Position numbers and translations under genes: made by a program. The notes under the pieces were generated by a model. The model ran no database searches, had not been told where the DNA came from, and was given only the letters and a program-made list of their open reading frames with translations. A stretch of 64,000 bases of DNA. It comes from Hydrangea macrophylla. Taxonomy: Eukaryota > Streptophyta > Magnoliopsida > Cornales > Hydrangeaceae. The stretch spans positions 29,554,501-29,618,500 of the forward strand of contig CM066988.1 in assembly GCA_033977485.1 (NCBI GenBank), read 5' to 3'. How positions within the stretch are numbered: position 1 is the first letter of the stretch; each line of letters opens with the position of its first letter. This document shows, piece by piece, positions 1-11,197 of this stretch.

Positions 1-702
1 TCTTAATCTAAGAAGATTATAAGGAATGAACTTGATCACACGTTCATGCTTCCCCTCGATCTAATCATCCTTTCTCATCCGTCCCGGGGATTGAGAGGTC
101 TTCTTTTCTCAAAAGAATAACATGCATCATTCTAGTTTGCTAAGCATATTTTGATTTCTTTGATTATTTGTTTCAAGAACAATTCATGTCCCCCTTTAGA
201 TTAGGAAGTCTTGATTATTTGATACATGATTAGACGATTTTTCCTAGGTTTATTTGTGTGATCTTTCACTTTACATTGTATGATATTTGGCTTAGATCTT
301 ATGAATGATATCTTATCTTTAGATCTTCCATTTCAAGTTTCTTATGTAATGTAGTATACTATCATAGTATTACTTGTTGAACCATACATAGTATAAGATG
401 ATTATTTGGATGCTAATTGAGGCCCGTTGAAAGACGGGGCGAGTTGAGGGTGTTTTAGTCGCGACAAAGGCTCCTTCCTCTCTCGTACCAAAACCCCGAA
501 CCAAGTTTCTTTGGTTATGAAGGGCCGGTGCCCTTATCCGCTTGGGTGAGTCAAAATTAGGTTTCTTGGTTCCTTAAAGACCAAGTGGCGACTCTGTATC
601 TGTTTTCAACAGACCTTTCATTTTCTTTCCTTGATTCAAATCAAGTTTCAAAAACAATCTCAAACAAGAGAGAGAGAAGTGGTCCGATCCCGCGTGTCCA
701 CA
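1..702 (+). mobile_element. 3' part of a Tat/Ogre-like LTR, cut by window start
   Basis: Reading forward, this stretch matches the reverse complement of the start of element G's LTRs (42084-42760 and 53759-54430), including the blocks around 'tcccggggattgagaggtc' and 'ccaagtggcgactctgtat'. It ends at the LTR terminus CGCGTGTCCACA (691-702). No primer-binding site follows, so it is a 3' LTR whose body lies upstream of the window, or a solo LTR. The next base is inside the integrase reading frame of chromovirus D, so this element inserted into D. The target duplication cannot be checked because the other end is missing. Confidence 0.8.
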
Positions 703-1320
703 CGTGTAAGCCACCATTGTGTTGAGGTGAGGTAGGTGAGATTATCCTTCATGGTCCTGATATGGTTAGAGAGACTTTGGAAAAGATTAAAGTAATTAGT
801 GAGAAGTTGATTTTAGCTCAGAGTCATCAGAAATCGTATGCCTATCGTCATCGTCTACCACTTGAGTTTGAGGTTGGTGATCTTGTATTTCTAAAAGTTT
901 CACCCCATCGTGGGTTGCAAAGATTTGGTCAAAGTGGTAAGTTGGCATCGTGATTTATTGGGCCATTCGAGATCCTTGAGAGGATTGGCGTCACTGCTTA
1001 TAATTTGGTGCTTCTGCCACAGTTATCTAGTATTCATAATGTGATTCCAAATTTCGATGCTTCGTCGGTATAATTCCGATCCACTCCGTAAGCCTTATCC
1101 CGATCCGTTGCATGTACTTGATTGGACCAATTTGCCTCTTAGTGAAGATGCTTCATATGAGGAACAACTTGTTCAGATCCTAGAGAGGAAGGACCATGTG
1201 CTAGGAGGTAGGATTATTCTGTTGATGAGAATTCAGTGGAATCATCATGGTATTTTTTAGTCAACTTTGGAGGACGAGAGTGAAGCGAGGAAGAGTTATC
1301 CTCATCTTTTTCCTGAGTAG
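703..1320 (+). pseudogene. Chromovirus D integrase C-terminus and chromodomain remnant
   Basis: The translation contains GPDMVRETLEKIKVISEK and FEVGDLVFLKVSPHRGLQRF, which align with the integrase C-terminal region of elements A (32806 onward) and B (minus strand near 18640). It then runs into a decayed chromodomain ending in YPHLFPE with stop TAG at 1318-1320. The Tat-like LTR cuts the frame exactly at 702/703, inside the segment that reads PCKPPLC. Stops and frameshifts (for example TGA at 737 and TGA at 950) show it is dead. The role in a living copy would be integration and chromatin targeting of a Tekay/Del-type Ty3 element. The 3' LTR of D resumes at 14871, beyond element C. Confidence 0.85.
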
Positions 1321-1374
1321 TGTAAGCTCCTTTACATGCTATGTGTTTTGCTATGCATTTTCCCTTGTTGTTGT
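1321..1374 (+). other. Chromovirus D 3' untranslated segment with left target duplication of C
   Basis: This short T/G-rich stretch follows the pol stop of D and ends in GTTGT (1370-1374). GTTGT is repeated immediately after element C at 14786-14790, which fixes C's insertion point between the pol stop and the polypurine tract of D. Confidence 0.8.
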
Positions 1375-2619
1375 TGTTTACACCCTAAATTAGGGTTTCC
1401 CAGGGCACGTGACGGTCATGTGGACTCAGGACGTCATCACTAGACCACATAGGCAGATGAACGAGGACAAGGCCGATGACTCAGGAAGACCGATATTAGA
1501 TCAAGCTACTGGTAAAAATGATACGTTCCAAATAAGAATATCGGTCTCAAGACCGGGGACCGATTGATATGAAGTTCTCAGAGAAGTACCTTAGTATGGC
1601 TAGTGGCAGAGGAGCCTCAACTGCAGCCCTAACATCGGTAAAATTGGACCAATGCCAAACTTGTTGATTACCATTGAGTCCTAATATCGGCAATGACAAA
1701 ACGGCTCTAATAAAGATATCGATCTCAACAAATAAGGCCGATATTAGAAAAGATCAATGACGCCTCGGCATTAACGGACAAGGCCGAGGACTTTCTTGCA
1801 GTAACAGCAGTCCATGGGATTAGTAAGGATAAAAGGCAACATCGGTGTAAGACCGAGAGACGTGAGTAGGCTTCCTACTGAAAAGAAGACCGAGTAATAT
1901 CATCAGCAGAGATGAAGCTACACAGAGAAACACAATCGGTCGTAAATTTACTTAAAAATAGTTAAAGTAGGAATGAGAACGTGGGTCTTCAGTTTTCAGA
2001 ACATGCTGAGGTGGAAGAAAAAGCAGTTACGAGAAAAGAGGAATGCGGCAGAAGTGGGATCATCACACAAATCATGGTAGTTGATCATGGGACATAGTGG
2101 GAGCATAAAATGATATATGCCTAGAAACTAGGGGCCACGCACCCCACTACTCCATGATCCCCACTAACATGAGCGGTTATGCAAACAAGTCTATAAATAT
2201 GGCATGTGGTGCAACATTTGAAAGGGGCTAACACACACGCCACTTCTGCTCTGGCAGACCTTTTTATCTTTTCCTCATAACAATACTGTGTTCTTGAGTG
2301 ATTTTTTGAGAGTTTCTGTTCTCAACTTGCTTTGCTTGCTTCGAGTGATTGTAATCGTATTTAAATCCAGTATTTAAATCCAGTAAGATGTTGTTGAAGG
2401 TATTCTAGATTTCCAGTAATTAATTTGTTCCTTTCTTTTCATTTGTAGTTTTACTTACTTGCATCAGAGTAGAGTGAAGACCCATTTACTGTTAGCAAAT
2501 CACATTTATTAGCGGTCGTTTGATTTAGAAGTTAGATTAGGTTACCTCAACCTCCTTTTGAGTCCACGTGGACTCTGGCACGCCCAGCACACACCAACAC
2601 AAGATATTTATTGCAAATA
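1375..2619 (+). repeat. Element C 5' LTR
   Basis: This 1245-bp LTR is nearly identical to 13540-14785. It begins with CCCTAAATTAGGG a few bases in, a telobox-like inverted word. U3 carries ACGT-core motifs (CACGTG near 1407, GACGTCAT near 1430). The promoter TATAAATA is at 2192-2199, so U3 is about 0.85 kb and R/U5 about 0.4 kb. Its final bases GCAAATA differ from GCAAACA in the right copy, a C-to-T change in the terminal CA. Confidence 0.93.
2192..2199 (+). promoter_or_regulatory. TATA box of element C LTR promoter
   Basis: TATAAATA in the 5' LTR, with an identical copy in the 3' LTR at 14358-14365. Genomic RNA would be expected to start about 25-35 bases downstream. Confidence 0.6.
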
Positions 2620-2624
2620 ATTTT

Positions 2625-2642
2625 TGGCACGCCCGGTGGGAC
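2625..2642 (+). other. Primer-binding site of element C
   Basis: TGGCACGCCCGGTGGGAC follows the 5' LTR by five bases. It starts with TGG, the complement of a tRNA CCA end. I cannot assign the tRNA with confidence. It is not the initiator Met type used by A and B nor the Arg type used by G. Confidence 0.75.
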
Positions 2643-2650
2643 AATGTCAA

Positions 2651-5049
2651 ATGGCTGGAAAAGGAACGAAATCAAGGGGACAATCCCAGGAAGTGGGCTC
2701 ACGTGAGCCTACTGTGGAATCCCCAGATAGTTTATTAGCAAGTCAGGCTGATTTGGTTAATCTGAGAACAAGCATGTTAGACCATTTCAATCAACGGTTC
2801 ACTGTAATGTCTAGCAGACAGGACCAAACATTTACTCACGTGAGTGAAGTGCTGCGTGAAGTCAGGGAGATGAAAGAACATCAGGCAAAGGCTTCCTCAC
2901 AACCATCGGCACCACCAACCTTGCTGTCTCAGGTTGGGGTGGGGGCAAGCCATGAGGCTCACCCAGGCTCCCAGGCCGAGAAATATGTCACTCCTCCCAA
3001 GAGAAGTGGCAAAGAGGTGTTAGGTGAGACCTCGAATCCTAAACAGACCTCAATCCCGATAAGAATTCCTTTTATAGAACCGCTCGGCCAAAATGGGCTG
3101 GGAAAAGATCAACAGTGGGGAAGAGTCAACCCGTTGTACGGAAACCACGAAGAAACCGATCAAGAAATATTCAGTTGTGAAAGGCCTCTCTTGGCCTATG
3201 ACAGAGGCGAAAATCTGATAACCCCTGATCAGCCGGTAAGGGTTAATCGGGAGCAGATAGCCGAGGTATTCGCCAAGACTTCGGTGGTTTATTACGTAGG
3301 ACCCAGAGGCCTGTGTATCGAAGGCCTCATTGCGACGCGGTTGAGAGAGTGCCTTTTCCCCGAGGATATAAGGTGCCGAACTTCACTATGTTTTCAGGTG
3401 AGAGCGAGCAATCGACCGTAGAGCATATCGGTCGTTTCTTGCTCCAGAGTGGAGAGGTGAACCACCAAGGAGATTTGCTACTGAAGTTATTCCCTAATTC
3501 CTTAACAGGGGTAGCCTTCAGTTGGTATATTAATCTGCCTCCCAACTCCTTCTACACCTGGAATCAAATGGAGGAAGCATTCCACGCCCAGTTTTATCGG
3601 ACTGAGCCCGAAGTTTCCATGGCCGATTTAACTCGGTTATATCAACTTCCGAATGAGTCAGCAAAAGCATACATAGCCAGGTTTAAACGGGCTAAACATC
3701 GGTGTAAGATTACGTTGCCTGAGGACGAATTCGTCAACATAGCGTTAGGCGGACTTACATTTGAACTCAGGAAAAAGTTCGAGGGAATGGGATTCCGAGA
3801 TCTCTTCGAACTCGCAACACGGGCTGCCCGATATGAACGCATGCTCGAGGAAGAGCAAGAAAGGAAAAACTCGTCCAAGGGGACGTATTATAGAGATCCT
3901 AACTACGACATACATAATACAGAGTATGAGATAAACAGTGAGATAGATGTGGCCGAGATTGTGTCAAAACGGCCATATATGTGTCAGCCATTGCCAAAGC
4001 CGACCGAGGCGCAATTGTCGTCGGTTAAAAAACAACCTTTTGAGGCCGACAAGCAATATTCATTTAACATTGCCATGGCTGACCAAATTTTCGACTTCAT
4101 GATGGCCGATAGACAGATTCGGTTACCTCATGATGTGAAGCTACCATCGGCAAACGAGTTAAAAGGGAAGGAGTATTGCAAGTGGCACAATTCCTGGCGC
4201 CACGCTACTAATAATTGTTTGGTGTTTCGTAATGTTCTGCAGGATATGATCGAAAAGGGGAACCTGAAGTTCGCCGAAAAGGAAAAAGAAATGGTAGTGG
4301 ATGGCAATCCGTTTCCGGAAACATTGGGAGCAAACATGGTTTCCCCAGATTTCACCCTTCTGCGAAGGACGGAGGAAAAAATTGACAATCGGAGAGCTGA
4401 GGTTGCTGAATCAAGCACAAAAGCGAGTAATCAGAAACCAAATGCAAGGGTGGCTTCCCAAGTCACGACAGGGGTTCCTAAAACAGATTCAGCAGTCCCA
4501 ACACCATTCCAGTGGATGATCGATCTAATTGAGAAAGGACTGTGTCCTAAGTGCAAAGCCAGTGTGACTAATCAACCCAAGCCAGTGACTAAAACGGCTT
4601 ATCGGTCTTGTAGCCCAAGGAGGCCGATTCAGAGCCGTTTGACCTATCCAAGTCAATACTACAGAAAGCCCGAGTTTGGACGGACGGAATATCGGCGAGA
4701 AGAGCCGAGGCAGGAACGTAGGGATGTCAAGAGGAAGGATTACCCAAAGGAAACTTATCAGCACAGAGCTCGATCTCCGCGAATGATTGTTCCATCACGT
4801 CCAGAAGTAAATCGCTGGAAAAGAGTGGAACATCTAAAATTCCCGGAGCAGTCTTATTTTACAAAAACACAAAAGAGAAGAGTGCAACGTTTGAGACAGT
4901 CTGCTCGGGAATGGGAGGCCAAGTACCGCATGGAGAAAAAACGAGCAGACAAGGAAATTTGCAAGAAGAAAGATGTGGGATCGAAGGTGATCCCAAGCCA
5001 AAAAGAAAAAGGAAAAGGTCAGATTGAAGGGGAGAGCAACAAACTATGA
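2651..5049 (+). pseudogene. gag: Element C gag, frameshifted
   Basis: This is the capsid/nucleocapsid polyprotein of a Tat element, which packages genomic RNA in cytoplasmic particles. Translation starts at ATG 2651 (MAGKGTKSRGQSQE); the open frame extends upstream only through the primer site. The N-terminal part runs in one frame to 3421. The retrotrans_gag core (VPFPRGYKVPNFTMFSGE, then SWYINLPPNSFYTW and YIARFKRAKHRC) is in the next frame from about 3313, so there is a one-base shift near 3300. The C-terminal part has a Cys/His-containing segment (CKWHNSWRHATNNC) and a basic, Arg/Lys-rich tail. The stop at 5047-5049 is TGA in the sequence CTATGAAGG. The same frame continues into protease at 5050, so this stop looks like a point mutation, perhaps CGA to TGA. 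Confidence 0.85.
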
Positions 5050-6039
5050 AGGTTAGATGAGCCATCTGTTCCCGATGTCAACGAATCGGACGTAGAAATG
5101 ACCGATTTTGATTCAGGATACGAAGACGAGTCAAGGCGACGTATCCAATTCGGTAGCATCCCGAAAGATTTTTCGGTAAACATGGTTTACACCTTACCGA
5201 TGTCATTTAGAGCGAAATCCAACCAGGAAAATCAAATGGAAGGTGACGTGCATGAGGATCACAAGGGTCCGTCAACACTTGTATTCGTTAATCATGAAGT
5301 AAAGGCCGAAAAACCAAAGGTTTCGGTGATAAGGCCGAAGGCCGAGAATGAAGCAGGGAAGAAGCCCGCCAAAGTAGTCTTTGAGAAACCTGCGGAAGGG
5401 ATGTCTCAACACCTAAAGCCGTTATACATCAATGCGAATATCGATGGTGTGCCATACTCAAGGGTGTTAATTGACAATGGAGCAGCTGTAAACATCCTCC
5501 CCTCGATCATGCTGCTGAAGGTACAACGTGATGAGAGCGAGTTGATCCCAACTGAGCTTACGGTTTGCAGATTCACTGGCACCCCTGCAAAAACCAAGGG
5601 AATTCTTCCAGTAGAGCTCACGGTGGGGAAAAAGACCACCATGACGGCCTTCTTCATTGTAGATTCGGGGGCATCATATAACGCTCTGCTGGGAAGAGAT
5701 TGGATTCACACAAGTTGGTGTATCCCTTCCACTTTGCACCAGTTTCTGATATTCTGGAATGGAGATGAGGTCGAGGTCGTGTGGGCTGACCACAAACCTT
5801 TTGTCGCAAGAGTACATTGCTCTGAAGCTGTTCTATACGAGGACGATATCGGTCCCGTGAAATTTATCGGGATGGACAAAAATGGAAGGCCCAAATCGGC
5901 CACCATGGTGAGGGAGCAGAAGAACCAGTTAATACAGGTATACAGACAACTTGACCGGCCATCCATTGTGATTACGCCGGTTGATAACGACGAAGAACAT
6001 ACCTTCAATGGACCAGAACCAATTATTACTGAAGCATAG
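5050..6039 (+). pseudogene. Element C protease region
   Basis: This lies in the same frame as the second part of gag, separated only by the TGA at 5047-5049. An aspartic-protease-like site reads VLIDNGAAVNILPS, with DNGA in place of DTGA or DSGA as is usual in Tat elements. It is followed by VDSGASYNALLGRDWI near 5663-5700. The enzyme would cut the Gag-Pol polyprotein. The frame ends at TAG 6037-6039. Reverse transcriptase continues in another frame overlapping from 5981, so a further one-base shift lies between about 5980 and 6039. In Ogre relatives an intron lies between protease and RT; I see no intron-like insertion here. Confidence 0.8.
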
Positions 6040-9000
6040 AAGGGCACAGGCCGTACAGGCCAGTGTGGCTAGGATGCAGGCATTTCTGGCGGACAAGCAG
6101 GCATTAGCATCATCGGCTAGTATGGCCGAAGTCATCGACGAGTGTCAGGAAGAAATGCTAGACGATTACATCAATTTGGATGAGTTAGCATCGGCCCCCG
6201 CGAAGCTTGATGATCTGAAAGCCGATGTACAGGATCCTCTCCTGGAGGTTGATCTGGGGGCAAGTGGAGAATATCAGCCAACATTCATAAATCAACTACT
6301 CGAACCAGATTTCCAAGCATCTTTGATCGCCCTCTTAAGGGAATTCAAAGATTGTTTTGCTTGGAATTACCATGAAATGCCAGGGTTGTCCAGGAAATTG
6401 GTAGAACATCGGTTACCAATTAAGGAAGGCTTCAGGCCGTTCAAGCAACTACCAAGAAGAATGTCTCCAGAGGTCGTTCTCGAAGTAAATGAGGAAATCG
6501 AACGGCTTTTGAAGGCCGGTTTCATAAGAACAACCAGGTATGTGGAGTGGATTTCTAATATTGTGCCGGTAGTCAAGAAAAACGGCAAGATAAGGGTCTG
6601 TATAGACTTTAGGAATTTGAATATGGCAACGCCGAAGGATGAATACCCGATGCCAATGGCCGATCAATTGATTGATGCTGCGGCCAAACATAAAATTTTG
6701 TCTTTTATGGACGGGCAATCGGGTTACAATCAAATATACATTGCCGAAGAGGACGTTCCTAAGACTGCATTCAGATGTCCTGGAGCAATTGGGACATTTG
6801 AATGGGTAGTAATGCCGTTCGGATTGAAGAATGCTGGGGCTACATACCAGCGAGCCATGAATGCAATATTTCATGAAATGATAGGGAAGATAATGGAAGT
6901 TTACATCGATGATGTAGTTGTAAAATCGGCTACACAGGAAAAACACTTGGCCGATTTACGAAGATCATTTGAAAAGATGAGAGCTCATGGGTTGAAGATG
7001 AATCCTCTAAAGTGTGCCTTTGGCGTATCGGCAGGAAACTTCCTTGGTTTCCTAGTACACCAGAGAGGGATCAAAATCGACAAAAACAAAGTCCGATCCA
7101 TTCAATCAGCTGAGCCGCCAAGGAACAAGAAGGAACTCGGTCAGATTAACTTTTTGCAGAGGTTCATTTCAAATTGTGTGGGACGAACACATGTTTGGTC
7201 CCCGTTACTCAAGCTTAAGGCCGAGGAAGAGTTCAAATGGGAAAGTCAGCATCAAAAGGCCTTTGAAGCTATCAAACAATATTTGTCTGAACCACCAGTG
7301 ATCATGCCTCCAAGAAGAAAAAGGCCACTTAAGTTGTACTTGTCGGCCTCCGAAGAATCTATAGCATGCATGTTGGCACAGGATAATGAATGGGGAAAAG
7401 AACATGCTGTTTATTATTTGACTAGAGTGTTAACTCCTGTCGAGCGTAAATATACGCCGATAGAAAAATTATGCCTAGCCTTGTATTTTTCTTCACAAAA
7501 ATTAAGAGTATATATGCTTCCTGTGTTGGTTTACTTGATTTGTCAGACAGACGTCATTAAATACATGCTATCAAGACCAAATATGCGTGGACGTATAGGA
7601 AAATGGACTCTAGTAATGATGGAGTTCACATTCCAATTCGTCCCACAAAGATCAGTAAAAGGCCAAGCCCTCGCTGATTTTTTGGCCGATCACCCTTGTT
7701 TGGATGTCGGCCCAGAACTTAATGAGGCAATTGATTCCACTCTATTATCAACAATTTCTCTGACCCCTTGGACGTTAATATTTGACGGATCCAAAAATGC
7801 CGACGGCGCAGGGGCAGGGATAATTGTAATATCACCGAGAAAACGGAAAACCGTCTTCTCGTTTAAACTAGAGTTTGAATGCTCTAGTAACCAGGCGGAA
7901 TACGAAGCACTGATTATCGGCCTTGAAATCATGGCCGAAATGGATATATCAGCAATCCATATCATCGGCGATTCAAACTTAGTGATTGGCCAATTAAGTG
8001 GTGAGTTTAGGTGTAAGAGCTGGGAGTTGCTGCCTTTCAACTCAATCGCCTTGCAATTATTACGAGAGTTTGATGACGTTAGGGTCCAACACGTTGCTCG
8101 TGCCTATAATGACGAGGCCGATAATCTAGCACAAGTCGCATCAGGAACAAAATTGGAGGTAACCGATAGCGAAAAATTGATAAGAGTGCAAAGAAGAATC
8201 TTGCCGTCAGTAAGGCAACGAGAAATGGCAACAGAAATTTTCTCGGTGATCACAGATGATCAAGATTGGAGAGATCCAATAATTAGGTGCCTCTTATGCC
8301 CAAACAGAGTGACCGAGAGGAAAACCAAGCTGTCATCGGTCAACTATGTCTTATTGGATGGCGAGTTGTTTAAAAAGAGCTTAAAGGATGAAAATTTGTT
8401 AAGATGTTTAGACAAACTCGAGGCCATGAAAGTGATGGCCGAAGTACACGAAGGAATCTGTGGTGCACACCAGGCTGGTACGAAAATGAAATGGCTTCTT
8501 AGGAGGTATAATTACTATTGGCCAAGCATGCTAAAAGATTGCATTGACTACGCCAAAGGATGCCAATCATGCCAAAAGCACGGGCCAATACAACGAGTAC
8601 CAGCCACCGAGATGCAGGTAATCGTTAGACCGTGGCCATTCCGGGGCTGGGCCATGGATCTGATTGGTAAAATATACCCACCATCATCAGGCCAACACTA
8701 TTTTATTGTGGTGGCTACTGATTACTTTACCAAATGGGTGGAGGCAGTACCAGCAAAGTCGGTAAATCAAGCATATGTGATCAAATTCATTAGCGAACAC
8801 GTAATTCACCGATTTGGACTTCCCGAAACAATTACAGCAGATCAAGGATCGGTCTTCACGGGGGATGAAGTTAAGGCATTTGCAGAAAGCCGAGGTATCA
8901 AGATCCTTAATTCAACGCCGTATTTTGCTCAAGGAAATGGACAGGCCGAATCATCCAATAAAACAATCAAAGGAATAATCGAGAAAATGGTGGAAGGCAA

Positions 9001-9538
9001 TCCTAGGATATGGCACGAGCTGTTATCTGAGGCTTTGTGGGCATATCGGACATATAAAAGATCGGCAACAAAGATAACTCCTTTCATGCTGACCTACGGT
9101 CATGACGCAATGCTGCCTATGGAAGTAACCGTCCGGTCAACAAGACGAGCATTCCAACTCGGCCTTGAATCAGGTGAATACACCGAAGCAATGTTGGCCG
9201 AGTTGGAAGAACTTGATGACGTTCGTCTTAAAGCATTGGATTGTATCAAGGCACAGAAGAATAGGGTTACTCGGGCATACAACAAAAGGGTTAAACATAA
9301 GTCGTTTGGCGAGGGAGACCTTGTTTGGAAAGCTGTGTTACCACTGGGTGAAAAGAATGCCCGATATGGAAAATGGTCAGCTAAATGGGAAGGACCATTC
9401 CAGGTGATATCGGTCATCACGGGGGGTGCATATCGGTTAATGGACTTAGATGGCGAGATGCATGCAAGACCGATAAATGGAAAATATTTAAAGCAATATG
9501 TACCATCCCTTTGGGAGTCGGTAACAATGGATGAATGA
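5981..9538 (+). CDS. pol: Element C reverse transcriptase, dual RNase H and integrase
   Basis: The open frame is 1185 codons, uninterrupted. Domains in order (residues approximate): RT with IRVCIDFRNLN near 210 and VYIDDVVVKS near 307; a first RNase H near 450-560 in which the usual first Asp is replaced (LYLSAS where active copies have TDAS); a second, intact-looking RNase H (TLIFDGSKNADGAGAG near 597, QAEYEALI near 640, IIGDSNLVIGQL near 664); integrase zinc-binding HHCC near 822-867 and catalytic residues in AMDLIG (near 890), ADQGSVF (near 950) and QAESSNK (near 988). There is no chromodomain. The protein would copy and integrate the element. The frame has no ATG of its own before 6008 because it should be fused to Gag-PR; the upstream shifts disconnect it. 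Confidence 0.93.
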   Translation: MITTKNIPSMDQNQLLLKHRRAQAVQASVARMQAFLADKQALASSASMAEVIDECQEEMLDDYINLDELASAPAKLDDLKADVQDPLLEVDLGASGEYQPTFINQLLEPDFQASLIALLREFKDCFAWNYHEMPGLSRKLVEHRLPIKEGFRPFKQLPRRMSPEVVLEVNEEIERLLKAGFIRTTRYVEWISNIVPVVKKNGKIRVCIDFRNLNMATPKDEYPMPMADQLIDAAAKHKILSFMDGQSGYNQIYIAEEDVPKTAFRCPGAIGTFEWVVMPFGLKNAGATYQRAMNAIFHEMIGKIMEVYIDDVVVKSATQEKHLADLRRSFEKMRAHGLKMNPLKCAFGVSAGNFLGFLVHQRGIKIDKNKVRSIQSAEPPRNKKELGQINFLQRFISNCVGRTHVWSPLLKLKAEEEFKWESQHQKAFEAIKQYLSEPPVIMPPRRKRPLKLYLSASEESIACMLAQDNEWGKEHAVYYLTRVLTPVERKYTPIEKLCLALYFSSQKLRVYMLPVLVYLICQTDVIKYMLSRPNMRGRIGKWTLVMMEFTFQFVPQRSVKGQALADFLADHPCLDVGPELNEAIDSTLLSTISLTPWTLIFDGSKNADGAGAGIIVISPRKRKTVFSFKLEFECSSNQAEYEALIIGLEIMAEMDISAIHIIGDSNLVIGQLSGEFRCKSWELLPFNSIALQLLREFDDVRVQHVARAYNDEADNLAQVASGTKLEVTDSEKLIRVQRRILPSVRQREMATEIFSVITDDQDWRDPIIRCLLCPNRVTERKTKLSSVNYVLLDGELFKKSLKDENLLRCLDKLEAMKVMAEVHEGICGAHQAGTKMKWLLRRYNYYWPSMLKDCIDYAKGCQSCQKHGPIQRVPATEMQVIVRPWPFRGWAMDLIGKIYPPSSGQHYFIVVATDYFTKWVEAVPAKSVNQAYVIKFISEHVIHRFGLPETITADQGSVFTGDEVKAFAESRGIKILNSTPYFAQGNGQAESSNKTIKGIIEKMVEGNPRIWHELLSEALWAYRTYKRSATKITPFMLTYGHDAMLPMEVTVRSTRRAFQLGLESGEYTEAMLAELEELDDVRLKALDCIKAQKNRVTRAYNKRVKHKSFGEGDLVWKAVLPLGEKNARYGKWSAKWEGPFQVISVITGGAYRLMDLDGEMHARPINGKYLKQYVPSLWESVTMDE

Positions 9539-9641
9539 AGAATGAATGATATAAATTCTCATTTTCATTAATGTACTTCTTGTTACATGATATTAGCCGC
9601 ACATTCTTTAACGGCCATACAAAAAAAAAAAAATGTATACA
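9539..9641. other. Convergent gap between pol and antisense gene
   Basis: Only 103 bases separate the pol stop on the plus strand from the stop of the antisense gene on the minus strand. The interval has an A12 run (9620-9632) and A/T-rich sequence that could serve 3'-end formation on either strand. Nothing else is recognisable. Confidence 0.5.
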
Positions 9642-10337
9642 TTATTTCGTGGCAAATCTTAATCTAAGTTCCTCCCAAGCCCGGTCCAGATACTCCAATT
9701 CTTTTTCTGCGGTGGCTTTATCGGTCTCCCACCTACTTGCAGCCGCTGCAGTGCCGGTTAAAGCATCCACATGTTCTTGCGCGGCGCGCCCAACATCGAG
9801 AATGGCCTTCTCAGAAAGTGCCAGGCCGGCATCAGCATTGGTCAATTCAGCTTGGAGTTTTGCTATCTCGGCCTCAATCCTAGCCTTCTCCTGAAGGAGG
9901 CGCTCCTTCATCGCTTTGGACGCCTCAAACTGCTTCTTGCAAGCACCCAGATGTTCGACTCGGGCTTTGCGTTCCCTGGACTTCTCTTCGATTCCAGAGA
10001 TAAGTTTGGTAGCAGACCGATGTCGGTGCAAATAGTCTGGTAGCCTCACTTGCAAATCCCGGAGATCGGCCTTCATTTCTTCGGATATGTCCAGCCAGGA
10101 AAGCAAGAGGCCCATGGCCAAGTGAAATTCATTAAAATCTGGGAGCTGGGAAAGTTTTCGTTGGACCGTGGTCCGAAACCACTCCTCAACCCGTTGGTAC
10201 TCGGCAACGGAGGGACCGGCAGTAGCCTGAGCAACGACAGGTTCGGCTTGTAAAAGTTGCTCAGGATTGAGCAAAGCGAAGAAGGCTTCAACCGAGGAGA
10301 CCGAGCTGAAGTCTGGGATTGGAAGAGAACTGGAAAC

Positions 10338-10409
10338 CTAGAAAAGGAGGCACAGTTAAACCCAAAGTACAATGAAGGGAAAAACGAAAGAATAGAGGCA
10401 ATGAATTAC
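10338..10409 (-). other. Intron 3 of antisense PMD gene
   Basis: 72 nt; donor GTCCAG|GTAATT, acceptor TTTTCTAG|GTTTCC, between codons. T-rich. Confidence 0.75.
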
Positions 10410-10931
10410 CTGGACCGAGGGAGAGCTGGTCGAGGAAGCCGCCGGTGGGGGTTGCGGTACAACGGGTACTTGCATTTGTACCGGTGGCGAGGCCGATGTC
10501 TCGGTATGAGAAACATCGGTGGAAGCTGGCTGATCAGGAATAGATTGCTTACCCATAGCCTCAACATCCCGAGGAGTCCCAGGATCGCTGAGATCGATGG
10601 GATCATTACGATCCGATCCAGAGGGTCTTTCATCCTCTGTAGTCTCCACGGTGTCACCAGCACCGGTGCTGTCAGTTGCGGGTGATAATGTATCGGCCCC
10701 ACCACGCAGGATGGCCTGCCTGGCCTCATCCAGCCCTCTTAATCGTTGGAGCTCGGCCATCAGCTAATCATAGGTCATCTGAGGGGCTGTCTCCACAGGG
10801 GCAGGTTGGGAGGAGGATGTTGGAATTGGTGGTTTCAAAGGAGATTTTGGAGGCAGAGGCATCTTTGCCCGAGAGGTTGGAGGCTTCATCGTCACCTGGC
10901 CAGTCTTCTTGGTAGCAGCACTACCAGCCCC

Positions 10932-11013
10932 CTAAAATCAAAACAAGTATTGGTCAGCCTCAAAATTTTACATATGCAAAGCAAAAGCAAAGCAAATAAG
11001 GAAAATTCGATAC
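10932..11013 (-). other. Intron 2 of antisense PMD gene
   Basis: 82 nt; donor GCCAAG|GTATCG, acceptor GATTTTAG|GGGGCT, between codons. T-rich. Confidence 0.75.
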
Positions 11014-11129
11014 CTTGGCCGACTTAACGGTAGCCGCGGCAACATTACGACGTTGCCGAGATGAAAGAGGGATATCCTCGTCGGACTCAATATCGGTCGC
11101 CCCAGAAGGGTTCTCTCTAGGAAGAGCAT

Positions 11130-11197
11130 CTGGACAAGAATAGAGATAAAATCAGTTAGAGAAAGGGAAGGCTGATTAAAACAAGTGAAAAGAATAC
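11130..11197 (-). other. Intron 1 of antisense PMD gene
   Basis: 68 nt; donor TTTTAG|GTATTC, acceptor TTGTCCAG|ATGCTC, T-rich. It splits a codon after its first base and frame is kept across it. Sequence on both sides continues acidic and basic protein segments, whereas the intron itself translates to unrelated hydrophobic residues. Confidence 0.75.

Noticed and set aside
1057..1260. Possible separate 67-codon gene
   Set aside because: It is the frameshifted continuation of the decayed chromovirus D pol (chromodomain area).
3327..3545. Minus-strand frames across gag and pol of elements C, A and E
   Set aside because: Shadow frames of the sense genes with no motif; only the 9642-13247 antisense gene has domain, intron and promoter support.
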